A stretch of DNA of 64,000 bases from Trachythela sp. YZ-2020 (GCA_016169945.1 JADLSH010000279.1:3348001-3412000); one strand, 5' to 3'. Counted from the first letter of the stretch, positions 43,501-49,377 are shown. Program-made: numbers and translations. Notes: generated by a model from the letters alone, not told the origin.

Positions 43501-45526
43501 GACTATATTTGGTTGTTACATGTAAGGATACTTTTCTGTCTTCTCTGTAAGTCAACAGTTTCTCGATGAACAGGCAAAATATTTCCCTCTAACTTACTCA
43601 AACGACTGTCAAAAGATGACAAGATGCCAAGCTGAAATGACACATACAGACAAAGCCATCATCATCAGATTTGTCATGTTTCATGAATAATGACATTCTT
43701 GACATAATTTGCAGGTTCAAATTAAGGACCGGTCCTCAATTGGGTGCTGGTAAAAATGAGATGTTCATATTTTGTTGCCTCCCCCCCCTATTTAAAGTGA
43801 ACATAATCTATGAAACCTATTTTAAAAAGCCTGAATTACAGATGGCATAAAAACTACTTGTACAAAAATACATGTTTTCTGCAAATGACATAAGCTGGCA
43901 ACAACAAGCTCATGAATTTTGCAGCATGGTCTAAGGCCTGGTTTCCATATGGCTCTGACAGTCGGTGAGTTCCATTGTCGGTGATGACTGATGAGTACAA
44001 TCTATTGTGTATCTGAAATAATTTTCTCCTTCAATGATTACCAACAATGAGTCGGTGTCTGGTTGGTGTTATATTCAAAGCAGGTTTAAGGGACGCTGTG
44101 AATCCACTGGTGGCGTCCAGCCGTAATGATTCAATACTAATGTGTAAGAACATTCAAGGCTTTTCTTCAGCACAGAATGAGCTTTGTTGAAACTGAATCT
44201 ACATTTAGAGCGCTCTTGCTAATCTGTGGGATGTGTGTGAACCCACTTGCCGATAAAATGGCTAAGCGACAACATGCACAGGTAATTTGTTTACATCACT
44301 CATTCAGTTTTACTAGTGCTTTAAGAGTCTCAGCTAGTTCTCCTTTTTAAGATCAACAAACCAAATTGAACATACATAAGTCATTACTATAGACAGAGGT
44401 AGGACACAACAAATGGGAGAGATTTCCTCAAATTGTGGTCATGCGGGAAGGAGATGAGTACTGGTTCTAAAATGCGAGAGTCTCCCCAGGCACGGAATTG
44501 ATTTCCAGTTCCCACTGTAGTCAAGCAATTTTTTTCCAGCTTGTCTGCCAGGGTGCATTTTAAGTGCAATACGCAGAAGATCTTCGGCAATAGACTTCAG
44601 AAATTTGTGGCGTACTGGCATACGATCGTATACTTTTTGACGTACTGGTGCATGAAAGTGCTAAATTTTAAGCCTACGGTGTTATTTATTGACGCACTGG
44701 AAATATTTCAATCAATTCATTGGCGGTAGCTTGCGCCCAGGCTAAGCTTGGCTTAGCAATTTCAATGTTTGGCGTAGCAATTTCAATGTTTGGCATGGCA
44801 CTTGAACGTCTTTCGAAATGTCTTGGCGTGACCTTGTTCGAGTGCTGGCGTATCTTCGGTGTGGCCTTTACATAAAATGCACCCTGGCTTGTCTGACGTG
44901 GAGACATTCTCACATTCAGAATAGCATCTAATATAATTCATCAGGTTGGGTCATTCCTGAAAAGATCATAAAAACTCCCCCCACAGGGGAAATTCTGGAG
45001 AGGGGAGTGGGTGAAATCTACCTCTGGTAATATTAAAATGCACTAGGACATCAGACGTGGGGAGGGGGGTTATGTTCCCATTTCATTTGTGGGGGAGGTG
45101 TGGATATTTTCTGGAATGACCCATTTTCAGACAACCTTAAGGTTCCTCTCTTAGAAATATTGTGGAATAATTATAGGCTGTAATGGCACTTTAAAATTAT
45201 GTCCTGTAACCAATCATGGGTAATCGTGTACTGTAACATTCTCATGCAAAATTGTCAAAATTTATTTTTCAAAACATACCATGTTTTGTGTTAACTGTTC
45301 ACTTTTAGTCAGACTTTCCTTGAGAAAGGATAAATTGGCTTGCTCCTGCGTATAAATATAAACATACATTTATCTCAGTATCATGACAGCATCCAAGCAG
45401 AGCGCAACAACTCAATAATTTTGACAGTTTGACATGAATTGTGCTAAAACTTTGTACCTTTGAAAGTTTTTCAGCGAGAATTTTCTTCCTTTGAGAGACA
45501 TCCTCTCCCCCTCCACCTAGCGTCAT
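19484..45526 (-). CDS. EXOC7: EXOC7 / Exo70, exocyst complex subunit (25 exons)
   Basis: Exo70 binds PI(4,5)P2 and tethers secretory vesicles to the plasma membrane as part of the octameric exocyst. Exons from the ATG (45526) to the TAA (19484) total 2058 nt, or 685 residues, within the usual size of animal Exo70. Recognisable landmarks are the N-terminal coiled coil (SFDSRLSKLEGNILPVHRET), GLDNVISYHNVASSEDQ, FERNNPNSPEL, FMNVYAQIRSS, ALLKLLQ/SEQSLINVIIPE, GAKALEDFTENIK, MPKDGTVHELTSN, FLLNNYNYILKVL, YRSFQGK and C-terminal FTKNVEKYIKYTPEEVE. All donors are GT and all acceptors AG. Phases agree at every junction except inside exon 22, where the family reading frame conflicts with both neighbours. 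Introns are full of MITEs, SINEs and satellites; intron 3 contains a whole cassette with another gene. Confidence 0.93.
19710..20406. repeat. (GATGGT/GAT)n microsatellite in EXOC7 intron 24
   Basis: Degenerate trinucleotide-type repeats, GATGATGGT and relatives, densest from 20,150 to 20,400. Open frames on both strands (poly-Asp/Gly, poly-Met/Val, poly-Ile/Thr) are composition artefacts. Confidence 0.9.
20791..20924 (-). CDS. EXOC7: EXOC7 exon 24
   Basis: Encodes GFNSEFEEICQTQKTYAVPD, then RQDNINLIVNNYRSFQG. Phase 0 in, phase 2 out with a GTAAGT donor. Confidence 0.94.
20925..22180. other. EXOC7 intron 23
   Basis: No gene. At 21,420-21,560 there are several inverted copies of AGTAATTACTTT, as in ends of some hAT-type elements. 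A fragment of the family 2 repeat lies just outside in intron 24 (20,437-20,490). A word GAGCTATCCAGTTTAAAC (minus strand, about 22,300-22,320, in intron 22) recalls the 60 kb minisatellite. Confidence 0.45.
22181..22275 (-). CDS. EXOC7: EXOC7 exon 23
   Basis: Encodes ITRPELRLNLPHKCSRLVSK then TTWFKDKFK. Phase 1 in, phase 0 out with a GTACGA donor, joining exon 24 before GFN as in the family. Confidence 0.88.
22529..22671 (-). CDS. EXOC7: EXOC7 exon 22, with frame conflicts
   Basis: The family frame reads ELLFAMNEGGFNEIESQYIK, IEEQKRTYQKGYAKIFE. That frame does not connect to the phase left by exon 21 (phase 2) nor to the phase needed by exon 23 (phase 1), although the exon length of 143 nt keeps the whole gene in frame. 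The spliced frame meets a stop codon at once. Two small compensating indels, one at each end of the exon, would explain this. They could be real frameshifts, assembly errors, or wrong splice sites on my part. Confidence 0.7.
22769..22901 (-). CDS. EXOC7: EXOC7 exon 21
   Basis: Encodes RVLAALGLNLELKSKSY and SGIFLLNNYNYILKVLQ, the most recognisable part of the Exo70 C-terminal half. Phase 1 in, phase 2 out with a GTATCA donor. The donor assignment rests on family length, because the ORF stays open beyond it. Confidence 0.9.
22930..24050. repeat. Minisatellite in EXOC7 intron 20
   Basis: A long array of roughly 25-40 base units built on GTGATCATGATGGTTGATTA and TGGTGATGATGATGATA. Unit length varies through the number of GAT triplets. 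It fills most of the first kilobase upstream of exon 21. Confidence 0.9.
24415..24794 (+). pseudogene. LINE reverse transcriptase C-terminal fragment
   Basis: Reads LEYGAQIWSGG, KKNIERIQKRALRMIY, LLTLEERRNNLWASLIEDM, then after a frame change in a run of ten T residues (about 24,711-24,719) KTERFKNSTLVHAINEYN and a stop. This is the typical end of a non-LTR retrotransposon ORF2. It is 5'-truncated and frameshifted, so dead. It lies antisense to EXOC7 inside intron 20. Confidence 0.85.
24898..25073. mobile_element. Short TIR element
   Basis: Ends AGTAAAATTACATAGGTGAT and its exact reverse complement enclose about 130 bases without coding capacity. A non-autonomous DNA transposon in EXOC7 intron 20. 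Confidence 0.75.
25363..25429 (-). CDS. EXOC7: EXOC7 exon 20
   Basis: Encodes IFLEHLLGYTDTVGNMLNSQ after TL. Phase 0 in, phase 1 out with a GTAAGA donor; joins exon 21 as G+TT. Confidence 0.9.
25805..25916. repeat. Short foldback in EXOC7 intron 19/20 region
   Basis: Arms TTAACAATTAGATTATGAGC and GCGAATAATCTAATTGTTTT surround a GATGAGGGCGAAGCCCGAA hairpin. A second hairpin at 26,010-26,046 has arms CTCGCTATCTA and TAGATAGCGAG. Both lie in intron 19, between exons 20 and 19. Confidence 0.6.
26340..26540 (-). mobile_element. tRNA-derived SINE
   Basis: On the minus strand it has a tRNA-like head: box A in CTGTAGCTCAGTTGGTTAGA and box B in TTCGATTCCTGCC. The body follows with AGTTGCATTTTTCGCAACTG and TTTTCGTTCGTATATTCCAT. 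The body recurs as an inverted pair at 37076-37290, and the head alone at the window edge (63,958-64,000). It is too diverged and lacks the stems for a functional tRNA gene. Confidence 0.7.
26570..26680 (+). mobile_element. SINE 3' tail
   Basis: The plus-strand phrase TTCGGTTGACGGGGCCAGCG followed by TGGTTAAATAAAGTTTC and a (CTAT)n tract looks like the 3' end of a second SINE type. Confidence 0.45.
26725..26787 (-). CDS. EXOC7: EXOC7 exon 19
   Basis: Encodes HDPDKQSNMPKDGTVHELTS plus N, the hallmark Exo70 DGTVHELTSN motif. Phase 0 both sides; donor GTATGT. Confidence 0.95.
26895..26933 (-). CDS. EXOC7: EXOC7 exon 18
   Basis: Thirteen codons, GAKALEDFTENIK, nearly invariant in animal Exo70. 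Phase 0 both sides. Confidence 0.92.
27029..27088 (-). CDS. EXOC7: EXOC7 exon 17
   Basis: Twenty codons, GVRSATQGIITNLFMNLEVV. Phase 0 both sides; donor GTGAGT. Confidence 0.87.
27476..27595 (-). CDS. EXOC7: EXOC7 exon 16
   Basis: Exactly 40 codons. Encodes MANSARKLIAKREYFSLLPL and LPVLKYLGSILIKFSHVLK, matching the Exo70 ARK-to-LRHL segment with more drift than other exons. Phase 0 both sides. Confidence 0.85.
27825..28270. mobile_element. Large foldback element in EXOC7 intron 15
   Basis: Long arms, for example TTAACGCCGAACATTGGGCT and AGCCCAATGTTCGGCGTTAA, pair over roughly 180 bases with a loop near 28,040-28,085. The ORFs inside are shadows of the arms. Confidence 0.8.
28551..28655 (-). 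CDS. EXOC7: EXOC7 exon 15
   Basis: Encodes SEQSLINVIIPESHQSDIFD then VLIQSSMEALVFDGE, clearly Exo70. Phase 0 both sides; donor GTATGT. Confidence 0.93.
28656..29660. other. EXOC7 intron 14
   Basis: No gene. It holds a partial family 1 MITE at about 29,120-29,272, with GGTCTGTTCATACGATCAGA at the left and a degraded inner arm at the right. A short (CTAT)n tract lies at 29,090-29,105. Confidence 0.5.
29661..29718 (-). CDS. EXOC7: EXOC7 exon 14
   Basis: Encodes EIEAGRFITLCGALLKLLQ, the start of the C-terminal helical bundle. Phase 2 in, phase 0 out with a GTATTT donor. Confidence 0.88.
29772..30333. mobile_element. Foldback element, family 3, copy 1
   Basis: Ends ACTGATCTAAAAACTAGAAC and GTCCTTGTGTTCAGATCAGT are inverted. 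A second inner pair is TATTGGTGTGGCGGCCATAT and ACCAATATGGCCGCCAT. It fills most of intron 13. A second copy is at 31993-32452. Confidence 0.8.
30441..30507 (-). CDS. EXOC7: EXOC7 exon 13
   Basis: Encodes GSRKVGSPAPTFDSPGLKED plus E, a Ser/Pro linker. Phase 1 in, phase 2 out. Low family conservation, but splice sites and phases fit both neighbours. Confidence 0.8.
30660..30851. mobile_element. Foldback MITE, family 1, intron copy
   Basis: GGTCTGTTCACACGACCCGA on the left and ATCGGATCGTGTGAGCCAG on the right. Independent insertion in EXOC7 intron 12, not part of a cassette. Confidence 0.75.
30898..31204. mobile_element. TIR element with C-rich interior
   Basis: ATAGACGGATTCTCTAGGGG at the left and its near complement (ATGAAAATCCGTCTAT preceded by CACCCCCCTAG) at the right. 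About 300 bases, non-coding, between exons 13 and 12. Confidence 0.7.
31299..31373 (-). CDS. EXOC7: EXOC7 exon 12
   Basis: Encodes the basic linker STPQRKSTLKKSVVRRVPSK then TYEY. Phase 1 on both sides. The foldback element at 31395-31910 starts just upstream. Confidence 0.82.
31395..31908. mobile_element. Foldback element, family 4
   Basis: Ends GGGCCTGTTCATATGATCCC and GGGATCATTTGAACAGACCC. An inner pair is built on GAGACGTCTCG. The short ORFs on either strand are by-products. Confidence 0.8.
31993..32452. mobile_element. Foldback element, family 3, copy 2
   Basis: Ends ACTGATCTGAAAACAAGGAC and TTTTAGTTTTCAGATCAGTG. The right half matches the left half of copy 1 in reverse orientation, so the two copies sit inverted on either side of EXOC7 exons 12 and 13. 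Confidence 0.8.
32517..32547 (-). CDS. EXOC7: EXOC7 micro-exon 11
   Basis: A 31 nt exon encoding MINPKIKYST plus one base. It is needed to restore phase between exons 10 (phase 0 out) and 12 (phase 1 in). The Exo70 linker is alternatively spliced in vertebrates, so this micro-exon may be optional. Confidence 0.7.
32920..33390. repeat. Dispersed CAACTTGTTAACAAG-type repeat
   Basis: Two patches (32,920-32,995 and 33,280-33,400) rich in palindromic words such as AACTTGTTAACAAGTTGTTG and CAACTTGTCAACAAGCTGGG. Related patches occur at 740-890, 13,000-13,140, 37,930-38,150, 45,780-46,140 and 56,620-56,950. GC-rich sequence at 33,010-33,050 resembles part of the hAT element at 46153. Confidence 0.7.
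33451..33505 (-). CDS. EXOC7: EXOC7 exon 10
   Basis: Encodes LIEAHSQGKIESYSPANI, the start of the variable Exo70 linker. Only one frame is open and it fits phase 2 in, phase 0 out, exactly as needed between exons 9 and 11. Confidence 0.85.
34026..34290. mobile_element. Foldback element in EXOC7 intron 9
   Basis: Arms read ATTGAAGTGTTCCTAAAATA and TATTTTAGGAACACTTCAAT, continuing over about 95 bases each. The right end lies 16 bases from exon 9. Confidence 0.85.
34306..34363 (-). CDS. EXOC7: EXOC7 exon 9
   Basis: Encodes FMNVYAQIRSSMLSRTLQ, one of the most conserved Exo70 stretches. Phase 1 in, phase 2 out with a GTGTGT donor. It abuts the right arm of a foldback element (34026-34290). Confidence 0.93.
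34495..34557 (-). CDS. EXOC7: EXOC7 exon 8
   Basis: Encodes DEVIDDLSKIATWLVQETKS plus N, matching the Exo70 helix that begins after the acidic linker. Phase 1 in and out. Confidence 0.9.
34558..36678. other. EXOC7 intron 7
   Basis: No gene. It contains an imperfect palindrome at 35,487-35,572 (CTCGTGAGTTTTCAAAGACG facing GATCGTCTTTGAAAAACTCA) and the large foldback at 35953-36587. At about 34,795-34,880 CTAGAATAGAACAAAGGTAA faces TTACTTTTGTTCTATACTA. Confidence 0.55.
35953..36587. mobile_element. Large foldback element, family 5
   Basis: Ends CCCGTTTCAGACGCCGCTCC and GGAGCGGCGTCTGAAACGGG are perfect inverted copies, continuing with ACTCATGCGCCGAACTTA. About 635 bases, no ORF of note. Confidence 0.85.
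36679..36723 (-). CDS. EXOC7: EXOC7 exon 7
   Basis: A 45 nt exon encoding LQEGDAEPQLKQID with phase 1 on both sides. Supported mainly by exact phase fit and clean splice sites between exons 6 and 8. Confidence 0.8.
36843..36960 (-). CDS. EXOC7: EXOC7 exon 6
   Basis: Encodes TSLMETGREQMERSFRNLLT and the RSSSPVAATSLLDILNAGE segment. Acceptor TTTGCAG, phase 0 in, phase 1 out. Confidence 0.92.
37076..37290. mobile_element. Head-to-head inverted pair of SINE bodies
   Basis: The left arm runs from GGAATATTCGAACGAAAA to GTGCAACTTTAGG. The right arm is its complement, from CCTAAAGTTGCATTTTTCGC to TTTTCGTTCGAATATTCC. The centre is TTCAATTCCTACCAGAAGG, the box B end of the SINE at 26340. The pair lies in intron 5 next to exon 5. 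Confidence 0.75.
37330..37660. repeat. (AAC/AGC)n repeat after EXOC7 exon 5
   Basis: Trinucleotide array (TTG/CTG on plus, CAA/CAG/AAC on minus). Read in the frame of exon 5 it is open and codes mostly Asn and Ser, with no stop from the exon until past the repeat. By splice sites it is intronic. Confidence 0.85.
37692..37797 (-). CDS. EXOC7: EXOC7 exon 5
   Basis: Encodes PGADVDSYLRSLEKVQDAIE followed by FFERNNPNSPELSLL. Donor GTAAGG, phase 0. The frame stays open past the donor into an Asn-coding repeat (see 37330-37660). Confidence 0.93.
37930..38155. repeat. Dispersed CAACTTGTTGACAAG-type repeat
   Basis: Contains TTTCAACAACTTGTTATCAG, AACAGCTTGTTGACAAGATG and similar words. Same family as 56,620-56,950 and 45,780-46,140. 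In EXOC7 intron 4. Confidence 0.7.
38294..38378 (-). CDS. EXOC7: EXOC7 exon 4
   Basis: Encodes IDKVLRGLDNVISYHNVASS and SEDQDIRDG, a strongly Exo70-like stretch. Phase 1 in matches exon 3 (A+AC gives Asn); phase 2 out. Confidence 0.92.
38642..39706. repeat. Head and 3' flank of gene cassette C
   Basis: Starts with CGGCGAATTTCTTGCGAAAG, continues through CTTTAATCCTTACGTGTTTA and TAACATGTTATGGATTCTAT, then the flank shared with copies A and B. It lacks the family 1 MITE present in A and B and keeps only one arm of the family 2 repeat. Confidence 0.7.
39707..41422 (-). CDS. Helical N-terminus + NHL-like beta-propeller protein, copy C (inside EXOC7 intron 3)
   Basis: Intact intronless ORF of 571 codons. 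The homologous start is the Met at 41401 (MSEIVSGVLKLTFGF). The upstream leader MNTSAENM differs from copies A and B, supporting that internal Met. The helical half is nearly identical to copies A and B (VREL replaces VSKL). The propeller half is more divergent, with small insertions (ESYCQSWSFK, RLNSSLARM). It is encoded on the same strand as EXOC7, inside a 5.1 kb intron, as part of a ~4.8 kb duplicated unit. Function unknown. Intactness at an ectopic site argues for recent arrival or selection. Confidence 0.85.
   Translation of the reverse strand: MNTSAENMSEIVSGVLKLTFGFLANKARSEIAERLKDGDVTDEECRRLIVRELDDIKTKLDGLARKDLLSSLCFLQDGVNALYQALLQFKSTENTAESTEQATLVEAASSRDTGPDSSINEAIALINTITSLKIRSSERFKSAMKSFELAHEKATEAFCNEALSIEDRIQASQVRMMARILEKLEYPDAGVSDCLQYLRQLHDIGAIREIFSCLIDGGIKSRFKKTKRLNNASSVHLMNRLLFDFSRKFTNLRLAILADWPTILLGTKNYRPVFGEYHLVEKLEECGAKVNMSLYPDFTFGDEIFSYHSVVNSKREIVAKMTGEDTIKIFKPSEESRTLCEVPKEEHASRCDVVAMNIDAEDNLYVITGFQESYCQSWSFKLFIFDENGDKKLESRLPFRLNSSLARMHMAINKHGKITILDNEENILYIGNVCIELNSFEVDKSFQLNELSSCQCMNIQFSDINGTEIIAADDYTVYIYTENGQLQRKIKIPEGHGRIYSVAVNHVTKRILVKTENSTRYCSLLSFSETGELIDSLCLGSSEWIGGTKLTSHPNGAVALVGKTGAALLQL
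41423..43430. repeat. 5' flank and tail of gene cassette C
   Basis: The first 250 bases after the start codon diverge from copies A and B. From about 41,770 (ATAATGTTTGGTATGCAAG, as at positions 1-20) it follows the common tail to the unit end at about 43,425 (ATCTACTCAATAAAATTGTG). It includes two TTAA MITEs, at 42900-43010 and 43036-43151. Confidence 0.7.
42900..43151. mobile_element. Two TTAA-flanked MITEs, cassette C
   Basis: The first is 42900-43010 (TTAACCCATTAACTGGCAG to CTAATCGGTTAA). The second is 43036-43151 (TTAACCATTAAATGGCAG to GCTAATGTGTTAA). Head-to-tail with the same 25-base spacer as in cassettes A and B. Confidence 0.65.
43532..43631 (-). CDS. EXOC7: EXOC7 exon 3
   Basis: Encodes the SFDSRLSKLEGNILPVHRET continuation of the coiled coil. 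Acceptor TTTCAG, phase 0 in, donor GTATCC, phase 1 out. It is followed by the 5.1 kb intron that hosts the third gene cassette. Confidence 0.9.
43632..45279. other. EXOC7 intron 2
   Basis: No gene. The only clear element is the hAT-type MITE at 44548-44887. A pyrimidine run and a poly-C tract lie near 43,790 and 45,060. Confidence 0.5.
44548..44887. mobile_element. hAT-type MITE with 8 bp target duplication
   Basis: Terminal inverted repeats CCAGGGTGCATTTTA (left) and TAAAATGCACCCTGG (right). The same 8 bases, CTTGTCTG, flank both ends (44540-44547 and 44888-44895). 8 bp duplications with CAGGG-type ends are typical of hAT elements. Non-coding. Confidence 0.85.
45280..45345 (-). CDS. EXOC7: EXOC7 exon 2
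   Basis: Encodes ANLSFLKESLTKSEQLTQNM, the N-terminal coiled coil that in Exo70 contacts other exocyst subunits. Acceptor TACGCAG, donor GTATGT, both phase 0. Confidence 0.88.
45458..45526 (-). CDS. EXOC7: EXOC7 exon 1 (start codon)
   Basis: Encodes MTLGGGGEDVSQRKKILAEK plus LSK and ends at a GTACAA donor in phase 0. The ATG is the only in-frame start before the conserved RKKILAEKL helix. The gene start is therefore fixed by family alignment, not by an upstream promoter signal. Confidence 0.85.
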
Positions 45527-45779
45527 ATTGTCAACCCAGAGCTAGACTCTGTGAGGTCTGATTCACAGTTTAAACACAAGGAAATATCATACTGACTTCT
45601 TCTCGATCGATCGCCATTTTGAAATTTTGCTGCACTTTAAATTTGCGGGTGTTTCAGGTTAACGAAAAGCGCTATCCGGTCATTCCAGTGTTATATGCAG
45701 ATCAGGGAGTAAGCCGCAATACGCCCTATTAACTATGGCCCTATTATGAATACGCCTTATCCATGTGAAAACGCAGAAG

Positions 45780-46140
45780 CTGTAACAAACTTGCAGCAGA
45801 CTTGCTACAAAGTACAGGACTGTGTGAACAAACCGCAGTTTCTTCCAGCTTGTTGGAACAAGATTGTTACAACAACAAGCCTGTACTGAAGGACGTCTGC
45901 GAGGCAGGCTAGCACTGACCGGATGTTTACGCACTGCTTGTTCCCAGCTTGTTGCTACAAGTTGTTACAGGTTTGCAAGCAGACTTTGTACAACTTTAAG
46001 AATGCAACTGACTACTAATATTTGCCCGTATTTTTGACTGACAAATATCTTACTGACAGCTGACAATTGGCTTGAACTTTAACTAACAACTCACATACAA
46101 CAAGTTGTTATCGTCTTGCATTGAAAGGTGCTAACAAGTT
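45780..46140. repeat. Dispersed CAACTTGTTGACAAG-type repeat
   Basis: Located just upstream of EXOC7 exon 1. Contains TTGTTGGAACAAGATTGTTA, CTTGTTCCCAGCTTGTTG and ACAACAAGTTGTTATCG. Ends where the hAT element inserted. Confidence 0.65.
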
Positions 46141-46152
46141 GTTAGTGCCAAC

Positions 46153-47163
46153 CAGGGGCGAATCTTTAGGGGGGTATGGGAGGTATGGGGGCATGAGGGG
46201 GGGGGGTGTGACACCCCAAACTACAAGAAAACCGGATTGGCAGGGCAATCAAAGGTCGTGCAGGGCAACGAAGTCATGGTGCAGTTGCGCAAAGGATTTA
46301 AAAAAGAAAGAAAGACCAAAAGAACAAGATTAGTTGAACTAAAAAATTCATTTCTTATGTGACTTTTTTAGTTTTACGTAAGAACATTTTGATTCTGTAT
46401 TGATTTTGTACAGATCAATACAAAAATACGATGAATACTGTTCCAAAACATATCAATTATAATAATTAGTACGAATTGTCAATAAGTGACCTTAGCACCT
46501 GCTCACAGCGGTATATACATTACATGCTGAATTTTTAATTACCTATAACTGTCATACATATTGTGATTTCCAGTAGAATAGGCATAGTTAAAGATGTTGT
46601 AATTTTTCACAACTGGAGAAAACCTTAATTCAAGATCTCTGCTATGTCTAAGGCTAATTGTTTATTTAAATCTAGCAATAGCAGGGAATCGTCGGACTTT
46701 TTGGTGCGGCTTTTCAGATCGATTTTTTAAAAAGAACGGATGTTCAAGGTATTAAATTAGGCACTTTTTTCTCTTCTTCAGTCTTCGCAGTAAATAATGA
46801 TTCGTTTGCGTAGGTACGATCGTTAGGTTTGGTGGTCAGCAGTTTTTCGTTCGATCAAATATTTTGAAAATAATTCTTGTGGCATTGCTCTTAATCTTAA
46901 ATCTTCTCCCAAAGTGCATGAATGGCATGTCAGAGGCTGTAGATTTCAAAATTTTCTGGGGGAGCATATGCCCCCATACCCCTCTAAAGGTATCGCTCCT
47001 TCAGCACTCGATACTAGTGTCAGTACACTCTTGGAGATCTTTAGCCCCCTCAATCCAAAAAAGACTCCGTGATCCCTCATAGCGCTGCAGGGCATCGATA
47101 GGTTTTGGCAGGGCAATTCTACCAGACCTCCCCCCCAACGAAAAGGTGGTAGTTTCGCCCCTG
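46153..47163. mobile_element. Non-autonomous hAT transposon with 8 bp target duplication
   Basis: About 1.0 kb with inverted termini CAGGGGCGAAT at the left and TTTCGCCCCTG at the right. Identical 8-base flanks GTGCCAAC occur at 46145-46152 and 47164-47171. The interior has no transposase ORF. It inserted near the end of the dispersed repeat upstream of EXOC7. Confidence 0.88.
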
Positions 47164-47296
47164 GTGCCAACCCAGACTACTCAGTATTACAGACTATGAA
47201 AAATAACAGCGAACTCTTCTTGTTGTAAAGGTGGACGTTTTTACTTAATATGTACTCTGTCTAACAGCAGCCGAAAATATAAACGGGTTAACCATT

Positions 47297-47430
47297 ACAC
47301 AGTTTTCTTTTTCAAATTCAGTCCGTCGCATATATTCTACATAAAGTATATAGACGCTTAGTACACCAGCACTGTTCATGCTAACATTACAAAACCGCCA
47401 TTTTGACAATTTGAAGTACAACTCATGACA
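47297..47430 (-). pseudogene. 5' end remnant of a GPCR paralogue
   Basis: Matches the DNA around and upstream of the start codon of the GPCR at 49647-50576. Shared words are GTCGCATATATTCTA, TAGACGCTT, and TTTGACAATTTGAAGTACAA with ACTCATG. The coding part stops after a few codons (AAGAAAACTGTGTAA on the minus strand). No downstream receptor body follows. Confidence 0.65.
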
Positions 47431-47627
47431 AGGCTGAAATTGAGCCGCACTGTAAATAGAAACTCAAAACGTCGCTCGAAAGTGCTTTCGAGATGCCTTA
47501 ATCGTTTCCAGGCAGCCGGCTATTTTTTAATATATAAACTGGGGCGGGGGAAGGCTCCCCAGCCCCATGTTGCCTACCCCAGTGAATTTTCTTGTTGTCT
47601 AAAATATGAAAAAGTAACTACATTTGA

Positions 47628-47885
47628 AGCATGAAATGTAAACAATTGTGGCGCGTTTGCTGGCTTAAATTTGTTTGGTTTATATGTTTGTCGGGGGCGT
47701 TTACTGGCTTTCTTTATATTGAATCGCATTGAGTAAAACATAGCCTATACAAAAACATAGCCCATGTTTTACTCAAACGAATGCGATTCAAGAAGTAAAC
47801 GTGCCCGACAAACGTATAAACCAAACAAATTTAGCCAGCTAACGCGCCAAACGTCACAATTGTTTTGCATTTCATGCTTGAAACG
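47628..47885. mobile_element. Foldback element, family 6
   Basis: Arms such as ATGAAATGTAAACAATTGTG with GGTTTATATGTTTGTCGGG, and their complements (CCGACAAACGTATAAACC, TTGTTTTGCATTTCAT). Loop near 47,740-47,765. Confidence 0.8.
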
Positions 47886-47892
47886 TGACAGA

Positions 47893-48150
47893 ATAATTCG
47901 CCGTAATAAAAAAGATGGCGGCATGTCGATCTACCTACAATCCTTTGCGGGCAGCACGCATAAATGCGCGAAAAAAAGGGGCAAGAAAAACACCCAACGA
48001 CGTGAAACTTTAACAGACAGGAGTAAGTGATGTCTTGTGTTTCGTGTGTCATTTAAAAGACATTTATCTGTTGTTTTAAATAATTTCCGACCGCAATGCA
48101 CTGTAGGTAAATCGACAGTGCCATCTTTTTTATTACGGCGAATTAGAAAA
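47893..48150. repeat. Inverted repeat next to family 6 foldback
   Basis: ATTCGCCGTAATAAAAAAGA with TGGC on the left and GCCATC with TTTTTTATTACGGCGAAT on the right enclose about 200 bases. No gene seen between 48,150 and 49,100. A C-rich patch at 48,640-48,980 looks like a decayed transposable element. Confidence 0.65.
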
Positions 48151-49106
48151 CGTCTCGTATTAATTAAACGGAAACAAACACTTAAAATAGTTCATCCTTC
48201 ATGCTTGAACGTAAATCAGTGGTAATATTTGATATATTCCTTCTAGAGACTGAACTTTCACTGTTTCAGTATAAAAACAAGGCCTGCTTATGGAAAAACG
48301 AAAATACTCTTCTGAACTTGACAGAATATTTAGAAAACGTCGCATATAGTTCATCATGCTTCATGCTTCAACGTAAATGGTAGTAATATTGTGTCTGAAA
48401 AATGCAGAAAATCAGAGGCACCAAAATACGAAGATTTTCAGCGGGTGGTACCCCAGATCCCCCTAGCTACCAGTTCACACTTTTCCAGTTCATTCGCCGA
48501 TCCAGTTTGATCACTTTTCGTTGATGCCCACCCCCCGAATGACGAAATCTTAAAAGAAGCTCTGAATTGTTCAGGTATACGTTTATATATGTATCAGTAC
48601 ATATGCATATGTTATATATCTTTAGTAAAATGGAACTCTTAGCCACGGGTATCTAAAATATAGCTAACCGCGTATGGGGCATAGGCGACAAAACCCTGGG
48701 GCTAGGGGGCAATAGCCCCCAACCTCGTACCCAGGGCTTTTTATAGCCCCCAAAAGCAGAAATGAGGGGCTAAGCCCCCCTCCCCCAAAAAAATTCAGAC
48801 TGAGAGAACTTAATACAAAGGTGTCAGATTTTTTGCTGCCTGTAATGCAAAATGGACAAAATGACCTTCCCTAGACACCCAGAAAATGCCATATTTCAAC
48901 ATTTTCTGAGGGGCATGGCCACGGGCCTCCCTAGAGTTTGTCTAGCCCAAGCAACCAAACCAATCTTCCGCCGCCTATGGTATAGAATATAGCGTCAGAA
49001 AAACTGTTAAGAATATTAACGGTTTTGTACTGAGTTTTAGTGAGAAGAAGTTGGTCTTCTATTTGTTTGTCTTGTTGGAAGCTGTAATGTTATTAAAGAT
49101 GCGTTA

Positions 49107-49377
49107 AAACTAAGAATATTTCAATATTCAGGGTCAAGAGCGCAAGCAGAAGAAAATCTTGTCCTTGCAGAAGACCACAGGAACATGCCCCTATTTTTGC
49201 ACGTAGTTCATTACAATCTCTTAAAGAACAGCAAATTGTTGATGATATTAGGACAGGATAAGTAGTGGCGACTACAGCCAAATCAAACAAGAATCATAAA
49301 GCAGTATGCATGGTTTCTAGTTTAGAAGCTGTGACGACTTCCATAAACTAAATATAACCATAGAGTTTAGGAATGTA
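49107..49377 (-). pseudogene. GPCR fragment (TM1-TM3), decayed
   Basis: Parallels codons ~40-125 of the intact receptor. Residue stretches FDLAVVATTYPVLI and LLALLTLNIEIF correspond to FDLAVVVFTHPAFV and LLALLTLNIERF. The ERF (DRY-equivalent) arginine is lost, a large inner part is frameshifted, and nothing recognisable follows. A processed or duplicated paralogue in decay. Confidence 0.8.
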
